In this document: positions 19,379 through 28,132 of the stretch, piece after piece
How the letters are laid out: every line of letters begins with the position of its first letter
Numbering within the stretch: the first letter of the stretch is position 1
Source of the DNA: an uncultured Lachnospiraceae bacterium
GTDB lineage: Bacteria > Bacillota > Clostridia > Lachnospirales > Lachnospiraceae
Assembly: GCA_947594855.1 (NCBI GenBank)
Contig: CANQEL010000017.1
Location: forward strand, 1 to 50,410
Length of the DNA: 50,410 bases
Direction of reading: 5' to 3'
Translations under genes and position numbers: made by a program
The notes under the pieces: model-generated
The model's database searches: none
The model's input: only the letters and a program-made list of their open reading frames with translations
What the model was told of the DNA's origin: nothing

Positions 19379-20503
19379 ATGGGAACATATAAAAGTATAT
19401 CTGTAAGCGAATTATTAGGGAATAACCGGATAGTTGATGATAGTCTGCTTGTTGATATAAGAAGTGAAATTGCCTATAAGCATGGATATATCCCGAATGC
19501 GGTTTCATTACCTGAGCCGGTCGAACCTGAAATATTATTGGAAATAATGAAAGAACATGCCAAAGAAAAGGTTATACTCTATTGCAGTATTGGGGAAAGA
19601 AGCAAAGCAGTTGTCAGAGAATTATGTGAAAATGGAATAGATGCATATAATCTGACAGGAGGATATCATGAATGGCTTTTAATGAAAACAGGAGAGTTGT
19701 GCATGGATGAAAAAATACAATATGCACGACAAATGATATTGCCTGAACTTGGAGAAACAGGACAGGAAAGGATTAAAAAAGCAAGGGTTCTGGTGATTGG
19801 GGCAGGGGCATTAGGAAGTATTGCACTGACGTATCTTGCGGCGGCAGGGGTGGGAACCATAGGAATTGCAGAAGGGGATATTATAGAGCGTTCCAATCTT
19901 CACCGGCAGATTTTGTTTGATACGGATAATGTGGGTAATAAAAAGGTTTATGAAGCAAAAAGCAGATTAGAGAAAATGAATACATTTATACATATTGAGG
20001 ATTACGATACTTATGTTACACCTGATAATATTAATGATATTATTAAAAATTATGATTTTGTAATAGATGCGACAGATAATATAGAAACAAAGTTTCTAAT
20101 AAATGATGCCTGTGTTATTAATAAAATACCGTTTTGCCATGCGGGGGTTGTGGCGTTTGAAGGTCAGGTTATGACATGGGTACCGGGTGAAGCGCCATGT
20201 TATAGATGTGTATTTGAAGACATACCGGATGGATATATTCCCAACTGTGCCCAGGCCGGTATTATTGGTGCAATGGCAGGGATGATAGGTTGTATACAGG
20301 CTTTAGAGGCCATTAAGTATATAGCGTCTGTAGGCGAGCTGTTAGTAGGAAAGATATATCATATCAATGGATTAAATATGCAGACAAGAATCATTCGGAT
20401 ACCGAGAAAAAATATAAGCTGTAAAGTGTGCGGAAGAAAGCCCGTAATAACTAATGTATCGGATAATTCAGTAATGTACAAACGAAGAAATTGTATGACA
20501 TAA
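19379..20503 (+). CDS. Rhodanese-E1 (ThiF/MoeB-like) fusion protein
   Basis: A 374-residue two-domain protein. Residues about 5-105 are a rhodanese domain with an active-site loop CSIGERS, which would carry a persulfide. Residues about 115-360 are a ThiF/MoeB/HesA-type E1 enzyme that adenylates the C-terminus of a ubiquitin-like sulfur carrier: ATP loop VIGAGALGS, ERSNLHRQILF, IDATDN, and a zinc site formed by CYRC and CKVC. Known MoeZ-type proteins have the domains in the opposite order. No ThiS/MoaD-like carrier gene is visible in the window. It lies alone between the cysK terminator and the ABC operon promoter. Confidence 0.88.
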   Translation: MGTYKSISVSELLGNNRIVDDSLLVDIRSEIAYKHGYIPNAVSLPEPVEPEILLEIMKEHAKEKVILYCSIGERSKAVVRELCENGIDAYNLTGGYHEWLLMKTGELCMDEKIQYARQMILPELGETGQERIKKARVLVIGAGALGSIALTYLAAAGVGTIGIAEGDIIERSNLHRQILFDTDNVGNKKVYEAKSRLEKMNTFIHIEDYDTYVTPDNINDIIKNYDFVIDATDNIETKFLINDACVINKIPFCHAGVVAFEGQVMTWVPGEAPCYRCVFEDIPDGYIPNCAQAGIIGAMAGMIGCIQALEAIKYIASVGELLVGKIYHINGLNMQTRIIRIPRKNISCKVCGRKPVITNVSDNSVMYKRRNCMT

Positions 20504-20558
20504 GCATTATTTATAACTGATAATAGATTTTATGAAACGTTATATTGGCAAAAATGTA

Positions 20559-20586
20559 TTGACAATATTATTTGGGATGATATAAT
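20559..20586 (+). promoter_or_regulatory. Promoter of the thiazoline/sulfur-import operon
   Basis: TTGACA and TATAAT, both perfect consensus boxes with 16-base spacing. The operator lies 15 bases beyond the -10 box. Confidence 0.85.
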
Positions 20587-20601
20587 TTACAACATCAAGT
20601 A

Positions 20602-20622
20602 AACCTATGTAAAAGATAGGTT
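20602..20622 (+). promoter_or_regulatory. Sulfur-island operator, site 4
   Basis: AACCTAT-N7-ATAGGTT, a perfect 7-bp inverted repeat between the promoter and the AAGGAGG ribosome site of the lipoprotein gene. Confidence 0.8.
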
Positions 20623-20638
20623 ATAAGGAGGATGTAAA

Positions 20639-21778
20639 ATGAAAAGAGGAAAAATAATAGCTGTATTATTGACAGCGGCGCTGGCTGTAAGTTTGTTTGC
20701 AGGCTGCGGAAGCAAAGAGGAAACAGAGGCTCCGGCACAGAGTACCGAAAATGCTGAAACCGAACAGGCAGAAGACAGTGCTGAAAACGAGACAGAAAAC
20801 GAAGGAGAAAAGGATACGCTTAGAATAGTTGCATTTAATAACATGATTGCGCACGTTGATTCTATTGTGGCAAAAAATGCAGGACTTTATGAAAAAAACG
20901 GAGTGATTCCTGAGTTTACTTTCAATAATTCAAATCCTGATAATATCCAGACACTGCTTGCGGATAAAGCCGATTTAGTATCGGCAGGAGCTACGGCACT
21001 GCTTCAGTATATAGATCAGGGCTCGGACATTGTTATAATCGGCGGACAGATGTCGTCAGGCGAAACCCTTTACTGCCTGCCGGAGAGAGCAGATGAATTT
21101 TCAGAACTTACGCAGGAGACATTGGCAGGAAAGAAAGTTGGCGTTTCTAGAATGAATACCGGCGATATAGTATTCAGGAAAATTCTTAAGGATAAAGGTG
21201 TAGATCTTTCTACGATTGAATTTGTAGAGCTTGATTCACAGGCTACGGTTACTCAGGCAATTGCATCGGGCGAAGTTGATCTTGGAATTAATTTCCTTAC
21301 ATATAGGGAAGCTGCAGAGCAGCAGGGACTTGTTGCACTTACACATTTTGACGGCGAGGATGAATGGCCCGGATTTATATGCTGCCGTTTATTTACTACC
21401 AGAGAAAAACTTGAAGCAAACAGGGATGCATATAAAAATGCAGTGAAGGCGAACATAGAGGCATATGCGCTTATACAGGAAGAACCCGATAAAGCCGTGG
21501 AATATGCCCTGCAGGATCTTTCAATAGATGAAACTACACTGCGAAACCAGCTCTTTGAATATGGCCATGTTGGTATAGGACCAAATCCTGACCGGAAAAA
21601 TACGGCAGAGTTTTATCAGGCAATGGTAGATATAGGTTATAGCCAGGGAAATATTGATATAAACGATTATATTGATACTTCACTTTATACGGAAGCATTG
21701 CAGGAATTGATAAAAGAGTATCCGGATTCGCAGGTATATAAAGATCTTTGGGAAGAATCTGAAGCTACGAACAGTTGA
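20639..21778 (+). CDS. ABC transporter substrate-binding lipoprotein, SsuA/NitT/TauT type
   Basis: The extracellular capture protein of an importer. It begins with a lipoprotein signal peptide and lipobox LFAGC (lipidated Cys23), then a Glu/Ala-rich linker and a periplasmic-binding fold of the NMT1/SsuA kind ([16 protein letters not shown] near residue 80, then a domain ending near residue 370). Family members bind sulfonates, taurine, nitrate or thiamine precursors. Here the operon and operator point to a sulfur compound. AAGGAGG precedes the ATG. It is the first gene of a run of six co-directional genes. Confidence 0.88.
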   Translation: MKRGKIIAVLLTAALAVSLFAGCGSKEETEAPAQSTENAETEQAEDSAENETENEGEKDTLRIVAFNNMIAHVDSIVAKNAGLYEKNGVIPEFTFNNSNPDNIQTLLADKADLVSAGATALLQYIDQGSDIVIIGGQMSSGETLYCLPERADEFSELTQETLAGKKVGVSRMNTGDIVFRKILKDKGVDLSTIEFVELDSQATVTQAIASGEVDLGINFLTYREAAEQQGLVALTHFDGEDEWPGFICCRLFTTREKLEANRDAYKNAVKANIEAYALIQEEPDKAVEYALQDLSIDETTLRNQLFEYGHVGIGPNPDRKNTAEFYQAMVDIGYSQGNIDINDYIDTSLYTEALQELIKEYPDSQVYKDLWEESEATNS

Positions 21779-21821
21779 TTTTCATCATATCGGATATATA
21801 TGGAAAAAGGTTGAAAATAAT

Positions 21822-22628
21822 ATGGAAAAAATAGTATTTGAGGATATAGCATTAGATTACCGTGAAAGAGGCGGAACAGTTTTTAATGCACTTGATGGAG
21901 TATCTTTTACGGTTAATGAAGGTGAATTTGTAAGTATAATAGGCTCTTCGGGCTGTGGAAAAAGTACAATCCTAAGCGTACTGGCAGGATTGAACGAGCC
22001 CAAAAGCGGCAGCTACAGGATAGACGGCACAGAGACAAGGGGAACGGGAAAAAACAGGGGTGTTGTGTTTCAGCACTACTCCCTGTTCCCGTGGATGACA
22101 ATACGCAAAAATATTGAATTTGGAATCAAACAGAATTTTCCGAAACAATCCAAAAAAGAACTTGCAGAAAAAGCAGACCTTTATCTGAAAAAGGTTGGGC
22201 TTAAAGGATTTGAAAACAGATACCCCTCCCAGCTGTCAGGCGGTATGCAGCAGAGAGCCGCAATTGCAAGGACACTTGCAATGGAAACAGATATTCTTCT
22301 TATGGATGAACCTTTTGGCGCTATAGATGCAAAAAACAGGATAATCCTTCAGGATCTGCTGTTAGATATACTTGATACGGCGGATGTTAAGAAAACAATT
22401 ATTTTTGTTACCCATGATGTAGATGAGGCGATTTTAATGTCTGACCGTATCTTATTTATGAAGAATAAAAAGATAGAAAAGGATATCAATGTTCCTTTTC
22501 CGAGACCAAGAAAGAGAAATGAACTGCTGGAACGCTCCGGTTTCAGGCAGTTTAGGCAGAGAATAGTAAATCTGTTTTATTTTGATGAAGATGAGAAGCA
22601 GGATTTTCAGGAAGGAGAAGGAATATGA
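21822..22628 (+). CDS. ABC transporter ATPase, SsuB/TauB type
   Basis: The ATP-hydrolysing subunit of the importer. Walker A is GSSGCGKST (residues 41-49), the Q-loop HYSLFPWM, the signature [16 protein letters not shown] and Walker [13 protein letters not shown], followed by the switch His in VTHDVDEA. The 268-residue length and the FPWMTIRKN segment are typical of nitrate/sulfonate/taurine importers. Its stop overlaps the permease start by 4 bases, which indicates translational coupling. Confidence 0.92.
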   Translation: MEKIVFEDIALDYRERGGTVFNALDGVSFTVNEGEFVSIIGSSGCGKSTILSVLAGLNEPKSGSYRIDGTETRGTGKNRGVVFQHYSLFPWMTIRKNIEFGIKQNFPKQSKKELAEKADLYLKKVGLKGFENRYPSQLSGGMQQRAAIARTLAMETDILLMDEPFGAIDAKNRIILQDLLLDILDTADVKKTIIFVTHDVDEAILMSDRILFMKNKKIEKDINVPFPRPRKRNELLERSGFRQFRQRIVNLFYFDEDEKQDFQEGEGI

Positions 22629-23518
22629 TGCGAAAAGTACATATGGTTTTACCGCATATTCTGTTTTTGGTTCTGGTGATACTGATATTTATGCCATCGC
22701 TTGATTCTGTGGATTCTTATATATCCTTCCTGGTTGTTGCAGTGGTGATAGAGATTGCGGTTATTGCAAAAAGAAAAAGCAGTGTGGCATGTGATATAGG
22801 TATAATCCTCTATCTGTTTCTTATTATTTGGGAATATATCACGGCAAAGGCCGGTGTGAAAAATACCATGCTTTATCCGGCACCTGAAAATGTTTTCGGG
22901 ATATTCATCAAGGATTACGCAAAAATACTGGAAGGCGTGTTAAGCTCACTGAAGTTATTGTTTATAGCTTTTGGTATAGCTATCATACTGGGAGTTGGCC
23001 TTGGACTGTTTGTAGGATTATCTGACAGGCTTTCAGGGACACTGCTTCCAATAGTAAGGGTAATAAGCCCTATTCCCCCGGTAATCTATTCACCTTATGC
23101 AGTAGCGCTCCTGCCTTCATTCAGGGCGGCGGCAATATTTGTTGTTACACTGACTATATTCTGGTCAATGTTCATGAGTATGGTGTTATCGGTCAGAGAA
23201 ATTGATAAAAAAATTATGGATTCTGCCAGAACATTAAACTTAAGCAAGGGCTCGATGATTTTACATGTATTGATTCCATACTCCCTTCCGGGAATTATAA
23301 ACAGTATATCGGTATCCGTATCTACATCTTTTCTGGTGCTGACTGCTGCGGAGATGATAGGTGCAACTTCAGGACTTGGCTGGTATGTAAAATATAATTC
23401 TGATTTTGCGAATTTTACCAAGGTTGTGTTTGGAATAGTAATGATTGGCGTAGTAGTGACCTTGCTTAATACGCTGGTTGGATTATTGAGAAAATTATTA
23501 ATCAGATGGAAAGTGTAG
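22625..23518 (+). CDS. ABC transporter permease, SsuC/TauC type
   Basis: A 297-residue membrane subunit with about eight hydrophobic segments. Two extra N-terminal helices precede the usual six-helix BPD_transp_1 core. The coupling motif with the ATPase is around [20 protein letters not shown], near residue 200. Tandem ATGs occur at 22625 and 22628; both overlap the upstream stop. It pairs with the adjacent ATPase and lipoprotein as one importer. Confidence 0.9.
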   Translation: MMRKVHMVLPHILFLVLVILIFMPSLDSVDSYISFLVVAVVIEIAVIAKRKSSVACDIGIILYLFLIIWEYITAKAGVKNTMLYPAPENVFGIFIKDYAKILEGVLSSLKLLFIAFGIAIILGVGLGLFVGLSDRLSGTLLPIVRVISPIPPVIYSPYAVALLPSFRAAAIFVVTLTIFWSMFMSMVLSVREIDKKIMDSARTLNLSKGSMILHVLIPYSLPGIINSISVSVSTSFLVLTAAEMIGATSGLGWYVKYNSDFANFTKVVFGIVMIGVVVTLLNTLVGLLRKLLIRWKV

Positions 23519-23541
23519 AAAGATTATGAAGGAGAGATAAT

Positions 23542-24225
23542 ATGGGATTTAATGAAAAAGTACATGCATATATTGCCGCCAAATATTATCAGTATCTGAC
23601 GCAGTATTTCGGAGACAGGGGAAAACAGGCGTTTTTGCATGCTACCCAGTATTACGCCCTGCAGCGGGGAAGAAGAATGGCGCAGCGTGCAATTCGCGAC
23701 GGCAGACAGCTTACGCAGGAAACTTATAATTATTATGGCGAGTGGGTTAATACTGATGAGATAAAAAAAGAAGGGTGCGCCAACGTGATAGAACCTCAGG
23801 CTGACGGCTCCATGAAGGTTACGGTCTGTCCATGGTATAACCAGTTTCAGGAAATGGACCTTCATGAGGCAGGAGAATTGTACTGCTCAGATCTTGACAG
23901 TTCAATTTCAAGAGGGTTTAACCCGTTTTTAAAATATGAAATGGTGCAGACACTTCATAATGCAGATTATTGTATCCAGCGGATACAGACCGGAAATATC
24001 TGCGCCGGCGCAGAGAAAGGGAAAAATCCGGAAAGCTTAAGGAGCTTTGAATACCACTGTGCGCATATGTACTGGTCGTATAACGAGGTGGCAGAGGCAA
24101 TATTTTTGACTGAGGGAAGGAAAGTAAGCGAAAATGTGCTTGCAGATTTTGTAAGTGATTACGGCCAGGAAATGGCAGATACCCTGATGAAATACAGAAA
24201 TACGAATTTTAATGTATGTGATTAG
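23542..24225 (+). CDS. ATC hydrolase family protein
   Basis: A 227-residue soluble protein whose C-terminal half matches the pattern of the L-2-amino-thiazoline-4-carboxylic acid hydrolase family: VTVCPWYNQF (Cys96), GELYCSDLDSSISRGFNP (Cys115) and DYCIQRI. In Pseudomonas the founding enzyme opens the thiazoline ring of ATC to give a carbamoyl-cysteine. An N-terminal helical part of about 80 residues is rich in Tyr and Arg. A GGAGAGA ribosome site precedes the ATG. Lying between a sulfonate-type importer and an M20 amidohydrolase, it probably opens or desulfurises an imported S-heterocycle. The family also has members of unknown function, so the substrate is inferred. Confidence 0.75.
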   Translation: MGFNEKVHAYIAAKYYQYLTQYFGDRGKQAFLHATQYYALQRGRRMAQRAIRDGRQLTQETYNYYGEWVNTDEIKKEGCANVIEPQADGSMKVTVCPWYNQFQEMDLHEAGELYCSDLDSSISRGFNPFLKYEMVQTLHNADYCIQRIQTGNICAGAEKGKNPESLRSFEYHCAHMYWSYNEVAEAIFLTEGRKVSENVLADFVSDYGQEMADTLMKYRNTNFNVCD

Positions 24226-24245
24226 AAGTGTGGGGAAAGAAGAAT

Positions 24246-25430
24246 ATGAATTTTGCGGCGGAAGCATTGAAACAGGAAAATTATATAATTGAAATACGCA
24301 GATATTTTCACAAACATCCCGAACTTTCATTTAAAGAATATGAGACGACGGAAAAAATAGCGGAAGAGTTAAAAAAGATGGATATTGAACCGCATTTTTA
24401 TGACGGACTGACCGGATGTTATGCCATAATAGGGAACAAAAACGGCAAAACTTCGCAGAAAACGGTCGCACTTAGGGCTGATATAGACGCGCTTCCGGTA
24501 GAAGAAAAGACAGACCTTCCTTATAAGAGCTGTGTACAGGGGGCTATGCACGCATGCGGCCATGACTGCCATGCGGCTATGCTTTTGGGAGCGGCAAAGT
24601 TATTAAAAAAACACGAAAAAGAATTAAATGGCAGGGTAAAACTTATTTTTCAGGCAGCTGAAGAATCGTGTCATGGGGCCGAAAGTTATATAAAAAGAGG
24701 AATTCTTAACGATGTAGATGTTATATATGGCACCCATGTATGGGCACATCTTGATGCGCCTTATATGAATTTCGAGCCGGGATACAGAATGGCGGGATGT
24801 GACAATTTTTCCCTTGATGTGTACGGAAGGTCTGCCCATGGTTCAATGCCGCAGCAGGGAGCAGATGCAATAGTGTCGGCGGCGGCAATAATTATGAATA
24901 TACAGACTTTGGTTTCCAGAAAAAATGACGCGCGAAGTCCGCTTGTTATTACCGTTGGACAAATAGAGGGAGGACAGAACTTTAATATTATTGCAAATAA
25001 GGTTACCTTAAAAGGAACTGTCAGAACATGTGATGCGCAAACGAGACAATCGGTGGAGGAATGGATACGTGAAACGGCGGAAAATACGGCAGCGGTATTT
25101 AAGACGACGGCAAAACTGACATATCAGTATTTTGCACCGCCGCTTTACAATGATGACGGACTGGCAGGGCTTGCGCAAAATGCTGCGGCAAAGCTCTATG
25201 GCAATGAAGTATTAAGACCGGTGCAGGCGACCATGGGAAGCGAGGATTTTTCTTACTTTTCGGAAAAAATCCCGGCTGTGTATGGGTATCTTGGCATTAG
25301 GAATGAAAAAAGCGGCGCTGTGTATCCTCATCATAGTGACCATTTTTTGGCTGATGAAGGGGTACTGCACAGAGGGGCAGCTATGTATACGCAATTTGCG
25401 TGGGATTATTTAGACCAAAATACGATATGA
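24246..25430 (+). CDS. M20-family metal-dependent amidohydrolase
   Basis: A 394-residue enzyme of the hippuricase/IAA-amino-acid hydrolase branch of the M20 family. It uses two metal ions to remove N-acyl or N-carbamoyl groups from amino acids. Seen motifs are RRYFHKHPELSFKEYET, ALRADIDALP, MHACGHDCHAAML, FQAAEESCHGA and the TMGSEDFSYF ligand region. In Bacillus sulfur operons, relatives deacylate N-acetyl-cysteine derivatives; in the ATC pathway an M20-type enzyme releases cysteine from N-carbamoyl-cysteine. I start at the ATG at 24246; a GTG at 24228 is possible. It follows the ATC-hydrolase gene by 20 bases. Confidence 0.88.
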   Translation: MNFAAEALKQENYIIEIRRYFHKHPELSFKEYETTEKIAEELKKMDIEPHFYDGLTGCYAIIGNKNGKTSQKTVALRADIDALPVEEKTDLPYKSCVQGAMHACGHDCHAAMLLGAAKLLKKHEKELNGRVKLIFQAAEESCHGAESYIKRGILNDVDVIYGTHVWAHLDAPYMNFEPGYRMAGCDNFSLDVYGRSAHGSMPQQGADAIVSAAAIIMNIQTLVSRKNDARSPLVITVGQIEGGQNFNIIANKVTLKGTVRTCDAQTRQSVEEWIRETAENTAAVFKTTAKLTYQYFAPPLYNDDGLAGLAQNAAAKLYGNEVLRPVQATMGSEDFSYFSEKIPAVYGYLGIRNEKSGAVYPHHSDHFLADEGVLHRGAAMYTQFAWDYLDQNTI

Positions 25431-25465
25431 AAGAGTATTTGCTATATGGAAATGGAGGAATTAAG

Positions 25466-26269
25466 ATGGGTAAAGCGATAGGATTTGTTGGCGGAGGAAA
25501 TATGGCAGAGGGTATTATAAACGGACTTCTGGCTTCCAAAGCAAAAAGCACATCTGAAATATTGGTTAAAGAAATACTTGAAGAAAGAAAACAATATCTG
25601 AATGAAACTTACGGAATTAAAATAATAGAAGAGATGGCTGAAATTGCAAATCAGGCGGATATACTTATACTGGCAGTGAGACCACAGGATGCAGAATCTG
25701 TTGCCTTAGAACTTTCCAATTATATAACGAAGGAAAAAATTGTAGTTTCAATCTGTGCGGGAATACAGATTAGTAGACTTAATGAATGGCTTGGCAATAA
25801 TATAAAACTGGCAAGGATTATGCCAAATACTATGATACAGGTTAAAAAGGGTTATAGTGCGCTGGCTTTCGGAGATGGCTTTAACAAAGAAGAAAAGACG
25901 GATGTACAGGTTATTACTGATGCTATAGGTAAGACGCTTATATTGCCGGAATCGCAGTTTGACGCATTCACCGCTTTAGGATGCGCAGGAGCAGAGTGGG
26001 TTATTCTCTTTGCCACAGCTTTGACAGATGCAGGCGTAGAGACAGGAATTTCACGTGAAAACGCAAAAAAGATAGTATATGAAAATCTTGAGGCGGTGGG
26101 CAGAATGCTTGCCACATCAAATAAGCATCCATATCAGATTACGGATGAAATGAATACTCCGGGCGGTATTGGAATTGCAGGATTTCACAGTTTCCAGAGT
26201 GCCGGGCTTGGCGGAATTGTTATGGATGCAGTATATGCAGCTTATAAAAGAACTGTGGAATTGGGATAA
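25466..26269 (+). CDS. Divergent pyrroline-5-carboxylate reductase-like protein
   Basis: A 267-residue member of the ProC family, NAD(P)H-dependent imine reductases that normally make proline. The N-terminal Rossmann motif GFVGGGNMAEGI and RIMPNTMIQVKKGYSAL are clear. Two conserved ProC substrate-site segments are changed: the usual SGSGPAY is GCAGAEW at 172-178, and the usual SPGGTT is TPGGIG at 231-236. It may therefore act on an imine other than P5C, or have another role. The start follows GGAGG; longer frames overlap the upstream gene. It closes the import operon, with 35 bases separating it from the M20 gene. Confidence 0.8.
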   Translation: MGKAIGFVGGGNMAEGIINGLLASKAKSTSEILVKEILEERKQYLNETYGIKIIEEMAEIANQADILILAVRPQDAESVALELSNYITKEKIVVSICAGIQISRLNEWLGNNIKLARIMPNTMIQVKKGYSALAFGDGFNKEEKTDVQVITDAIGKTLILPESQFDAFTALGCAGAEWVILFATALTDAGVETGISRENAKKIVYENLEAVGRMLATSNKHPYQITDEMNTPGGIGIAGFHSFQSAGLGGIVMDAVYAAYKRTVELG

Positions 26270-26279
26270 ACACATATAT

Positions 26280-26336
26280 CTTTACTATATCTTTACTATT
26301 TTCTTTACCGGTACCTTTACTTTTATGTGGTAATAT
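26280..26336 (+). promoter_or_regulatory. Direct-repeat activator site and promoter of the ABC/two-component operon
   Basis: CTTTAC occurs four times, starting at 26280, 26291, 26303 and 26315, that is on one face of the helix with 11-12 base spacing. A TAATAT -10 box follows at 26331 and no recognisable -35 box exists at the right distance. This is the layout of a promoter activated by an OmpR-type regulator, and such a regulator is encoded two genes downstream. Confidence 0.7.
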
Positions 26337-26369
26337 GGCAGCATAATAGAGTAAAGGAGAGAACATATT

Positions 26370-27284
26370 ATGGAATATGTGCTTAAAACGGATTCTTTGA
26401 GTAAAAATTACCGGCACTTTAAAGCGCTTGACAAGCTTACGATGAATGTTCCTGAAGGGGCGATATATGGGCTGGTCGGCAGAAACGGTGCCGGTAAGAC
26501 AACTCTTATAAGGCTTATCTGCGGACTGCAGGAGCCTTCATCAGGAAGTTACATACTTTATGGAAAAAAGAACTCGGAAAGGGATATTATTAAGGTGCGC
26601 AGAAGAATGGGTGCGGTAGTAGAGACTCCTGCGATATATCCCGATATGACGGCGCGGGATAATCTTAAAATGATATATCGTATATTGGGCCTGACATCTT
26701 TTGACGGAATCGATGATATATTGGAACTTGTGGGGCTTTCCGGTACCGGAAAGAAAAAAGCCGGACATTTTTCGTTTGGTATGAGGCAGCGCCTTGGAAT
26801 TGGCATTGCGCTTGCAGGCGACCCTGATTTTCTTATCCTTGACGAACCGGCAAACGGACTTGACCCGCAGGGGATTATAGAGATACGTGAACTTATACTT
26901 AAGCTTAACCGAAGTTATCAGATTACAGTACTTATATCAAGTCATATCCTTGACGAATTATCAAGGTTTGCGACACATTACGGATTTATGGATAAAGGCC
27001 GTATAGTTAAAGAAATTAGTGCGAAAGAGCTTAATGATTCGTGCAGAAAATGTATCCGTATAGAGGTAAACAATATTAAAGCGCTTGCCTGTGTCCTTGA
27101 TGATATGGATATTCAGTATGAGATTCTTTCCGACGCCTGCGCCGATATATTTGCGGAGGTTAATATATCTAAACTTGTAACGTCATTGTCGGATAAAAAC
27201 TGTGAAATACTTTCCGTGAAAGAGCGCAATGAAAGCCTGGAGGGCTATTATATGAGTCTTGTGGGAGGTGACAGGGATGCGTAA
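26370..27284 (+). CDS. ABC transporter ATPase, BcrA-like
   Basis: The nucleotide-binding subunit of an exporter-type ABC system. Walker A is GRNGAGKTT (residues 37-45), the signature reads FSFGMRQRLGIGIALAG and Walker B FLILDEPANGLDPQG. The 304-residue length, with a C-terminal extension of about 80 residues, is usual for BcrA and lantibiotic-immunity ATPases. It heads a four-gene operon with an ABC-2 permease, a response regulator and a histidine kinase; such sets typically sense and remove cell-envelope antibiotics or peptides. A relation to bacitracin or lantibiotics is inference only. Confidence 0.9.
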   Translation: MEYVLKTDSLSKNYRHFKALDKLTMNVPEGAIYGLVGRNGAGKTTLIRLICGLQEPSSGSYILYGKKNSERDIIKVRRRMGAVVETPAIYPDMTARDNLKMIYRILGLTSFDGIDDILELVGLSGTGKKKAGHFSFGMRQRLGIGIALAGDPDFLILDEPANGLDPQGIIEIRELILKLNRSYQITVLISSHILDELSRFATHYGFMDKGRIVKEISAKELNDSCRKCIRIEVNNIKALACVLDDMDIQYEILSDACADIFAEVNISKLVTSLSDKNCEILSVKERNESLEGYYMSLVGGDRDA

Positions 27285-28110
27285 ACTTTTATCTGCTGAT
27301 TTTATAAGATTATTTAAAAGCAAAGAGTTTTATATAATGGGCGCAATAGTTATTATTATATCCTGTATCCGCGCTTTTGACATTATTGTTGAAGATGTCG
27401 GGGAAATGTCAGATGGGCTTTGGATATATGCAGTTTTTATGGGAATTGTTATGGCGTGCTTTATAGGTTTGTTTACGGGTACCGAACACAGCAGCAATAC
27501 AATACGGAATAAATTAATAACAGGGCACAGACGCAGGGATATCTATCTGTCTGATTATATTGTATGCACCGTTTCCGGTTCAATATTCTGTTTGTGCAGT
27601 ATTATAATAACATACGCCGCCATAGTGGGAAAAGGCGTTGAAAATGCCAATATGGATATAGTTATATCAGAGGCTTTGCTTATGTTTTTTATAAATGCTG
27701 CGTATAGTGCGGTGTTTGTAATGGTTTCGATGCTTAATACACAAAAAGCGGCTGCTGCGGTCATAAGTATAATCCTTGCGCTATTTCTGCTCATTGCCGG
27801 CATAGGTATACAGGAAGGGCTTTTAGAACCTCAAAAAGTGGTTATGATATATCCGTACCCATCTGACGAAGATGAAATAACGAGTGAAATGTTTGAGGAC
27901 AATACAAGATATGTGGCGGGAATTAAAAGAAAAGTATATAATGTAATTAATGATACATCCCCGGCAGGACAGAGCATCCAGACAGCAGGAATGTTTGAAG
28001 GCGGTATTCAGGTCAGAAAAGTGATAAAATTAGCCGCATATGATATAATTATAATATTGTTTTTAAATAGTGCTGGTATTTTTATATTTAAGAAAAAAGA
28101 CATAAAATAA
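27277..28110 (+). CDS. ABC-2 type transporter permease
   Basis: A 277-residue membrane protein with six predicted helices, an HSSNTIRNKLITGHRR motif in the second loop typical of BcrB-like permeases (gate region following TGTEH), and an external loop of about 70 residues before the last helix. It starts inside the end of the ATPase gene (8-base overlap) behind GGGAGGTGA. A GTG further upstream has no ribosome site. Together with the ATPase it would form an export or detachment system for membrane-active compounds. Confidence 0.85.
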   Translation: MRKLLSADFIRLFKSKEFYIMGAIVIIISCIRAFDIIVEDVGEMSDGLWIYAVFMGIVMACFIGLFTGTEHSSNTIRNKLITGHRRRDIYLSDYIVCTVSGSIFCLCSIIITYAAIVGKGVENANMDIVISEALLMFFINAAYSAVFVMVSMLNTQKAAAAVISIILALFLLIAGIGIQEGLLEPQKVVMIYPYPSDEDEITSEMFEDNTRYVAGIKRKVYNVINDTSPAGQSIQTAGMFEGGIQVRKVIKLAAYDIIIILFLNSAGIFIFKKKDIK

Positions 28111-28132
28111 TTAATGAACCGGAGGTCTGCGC

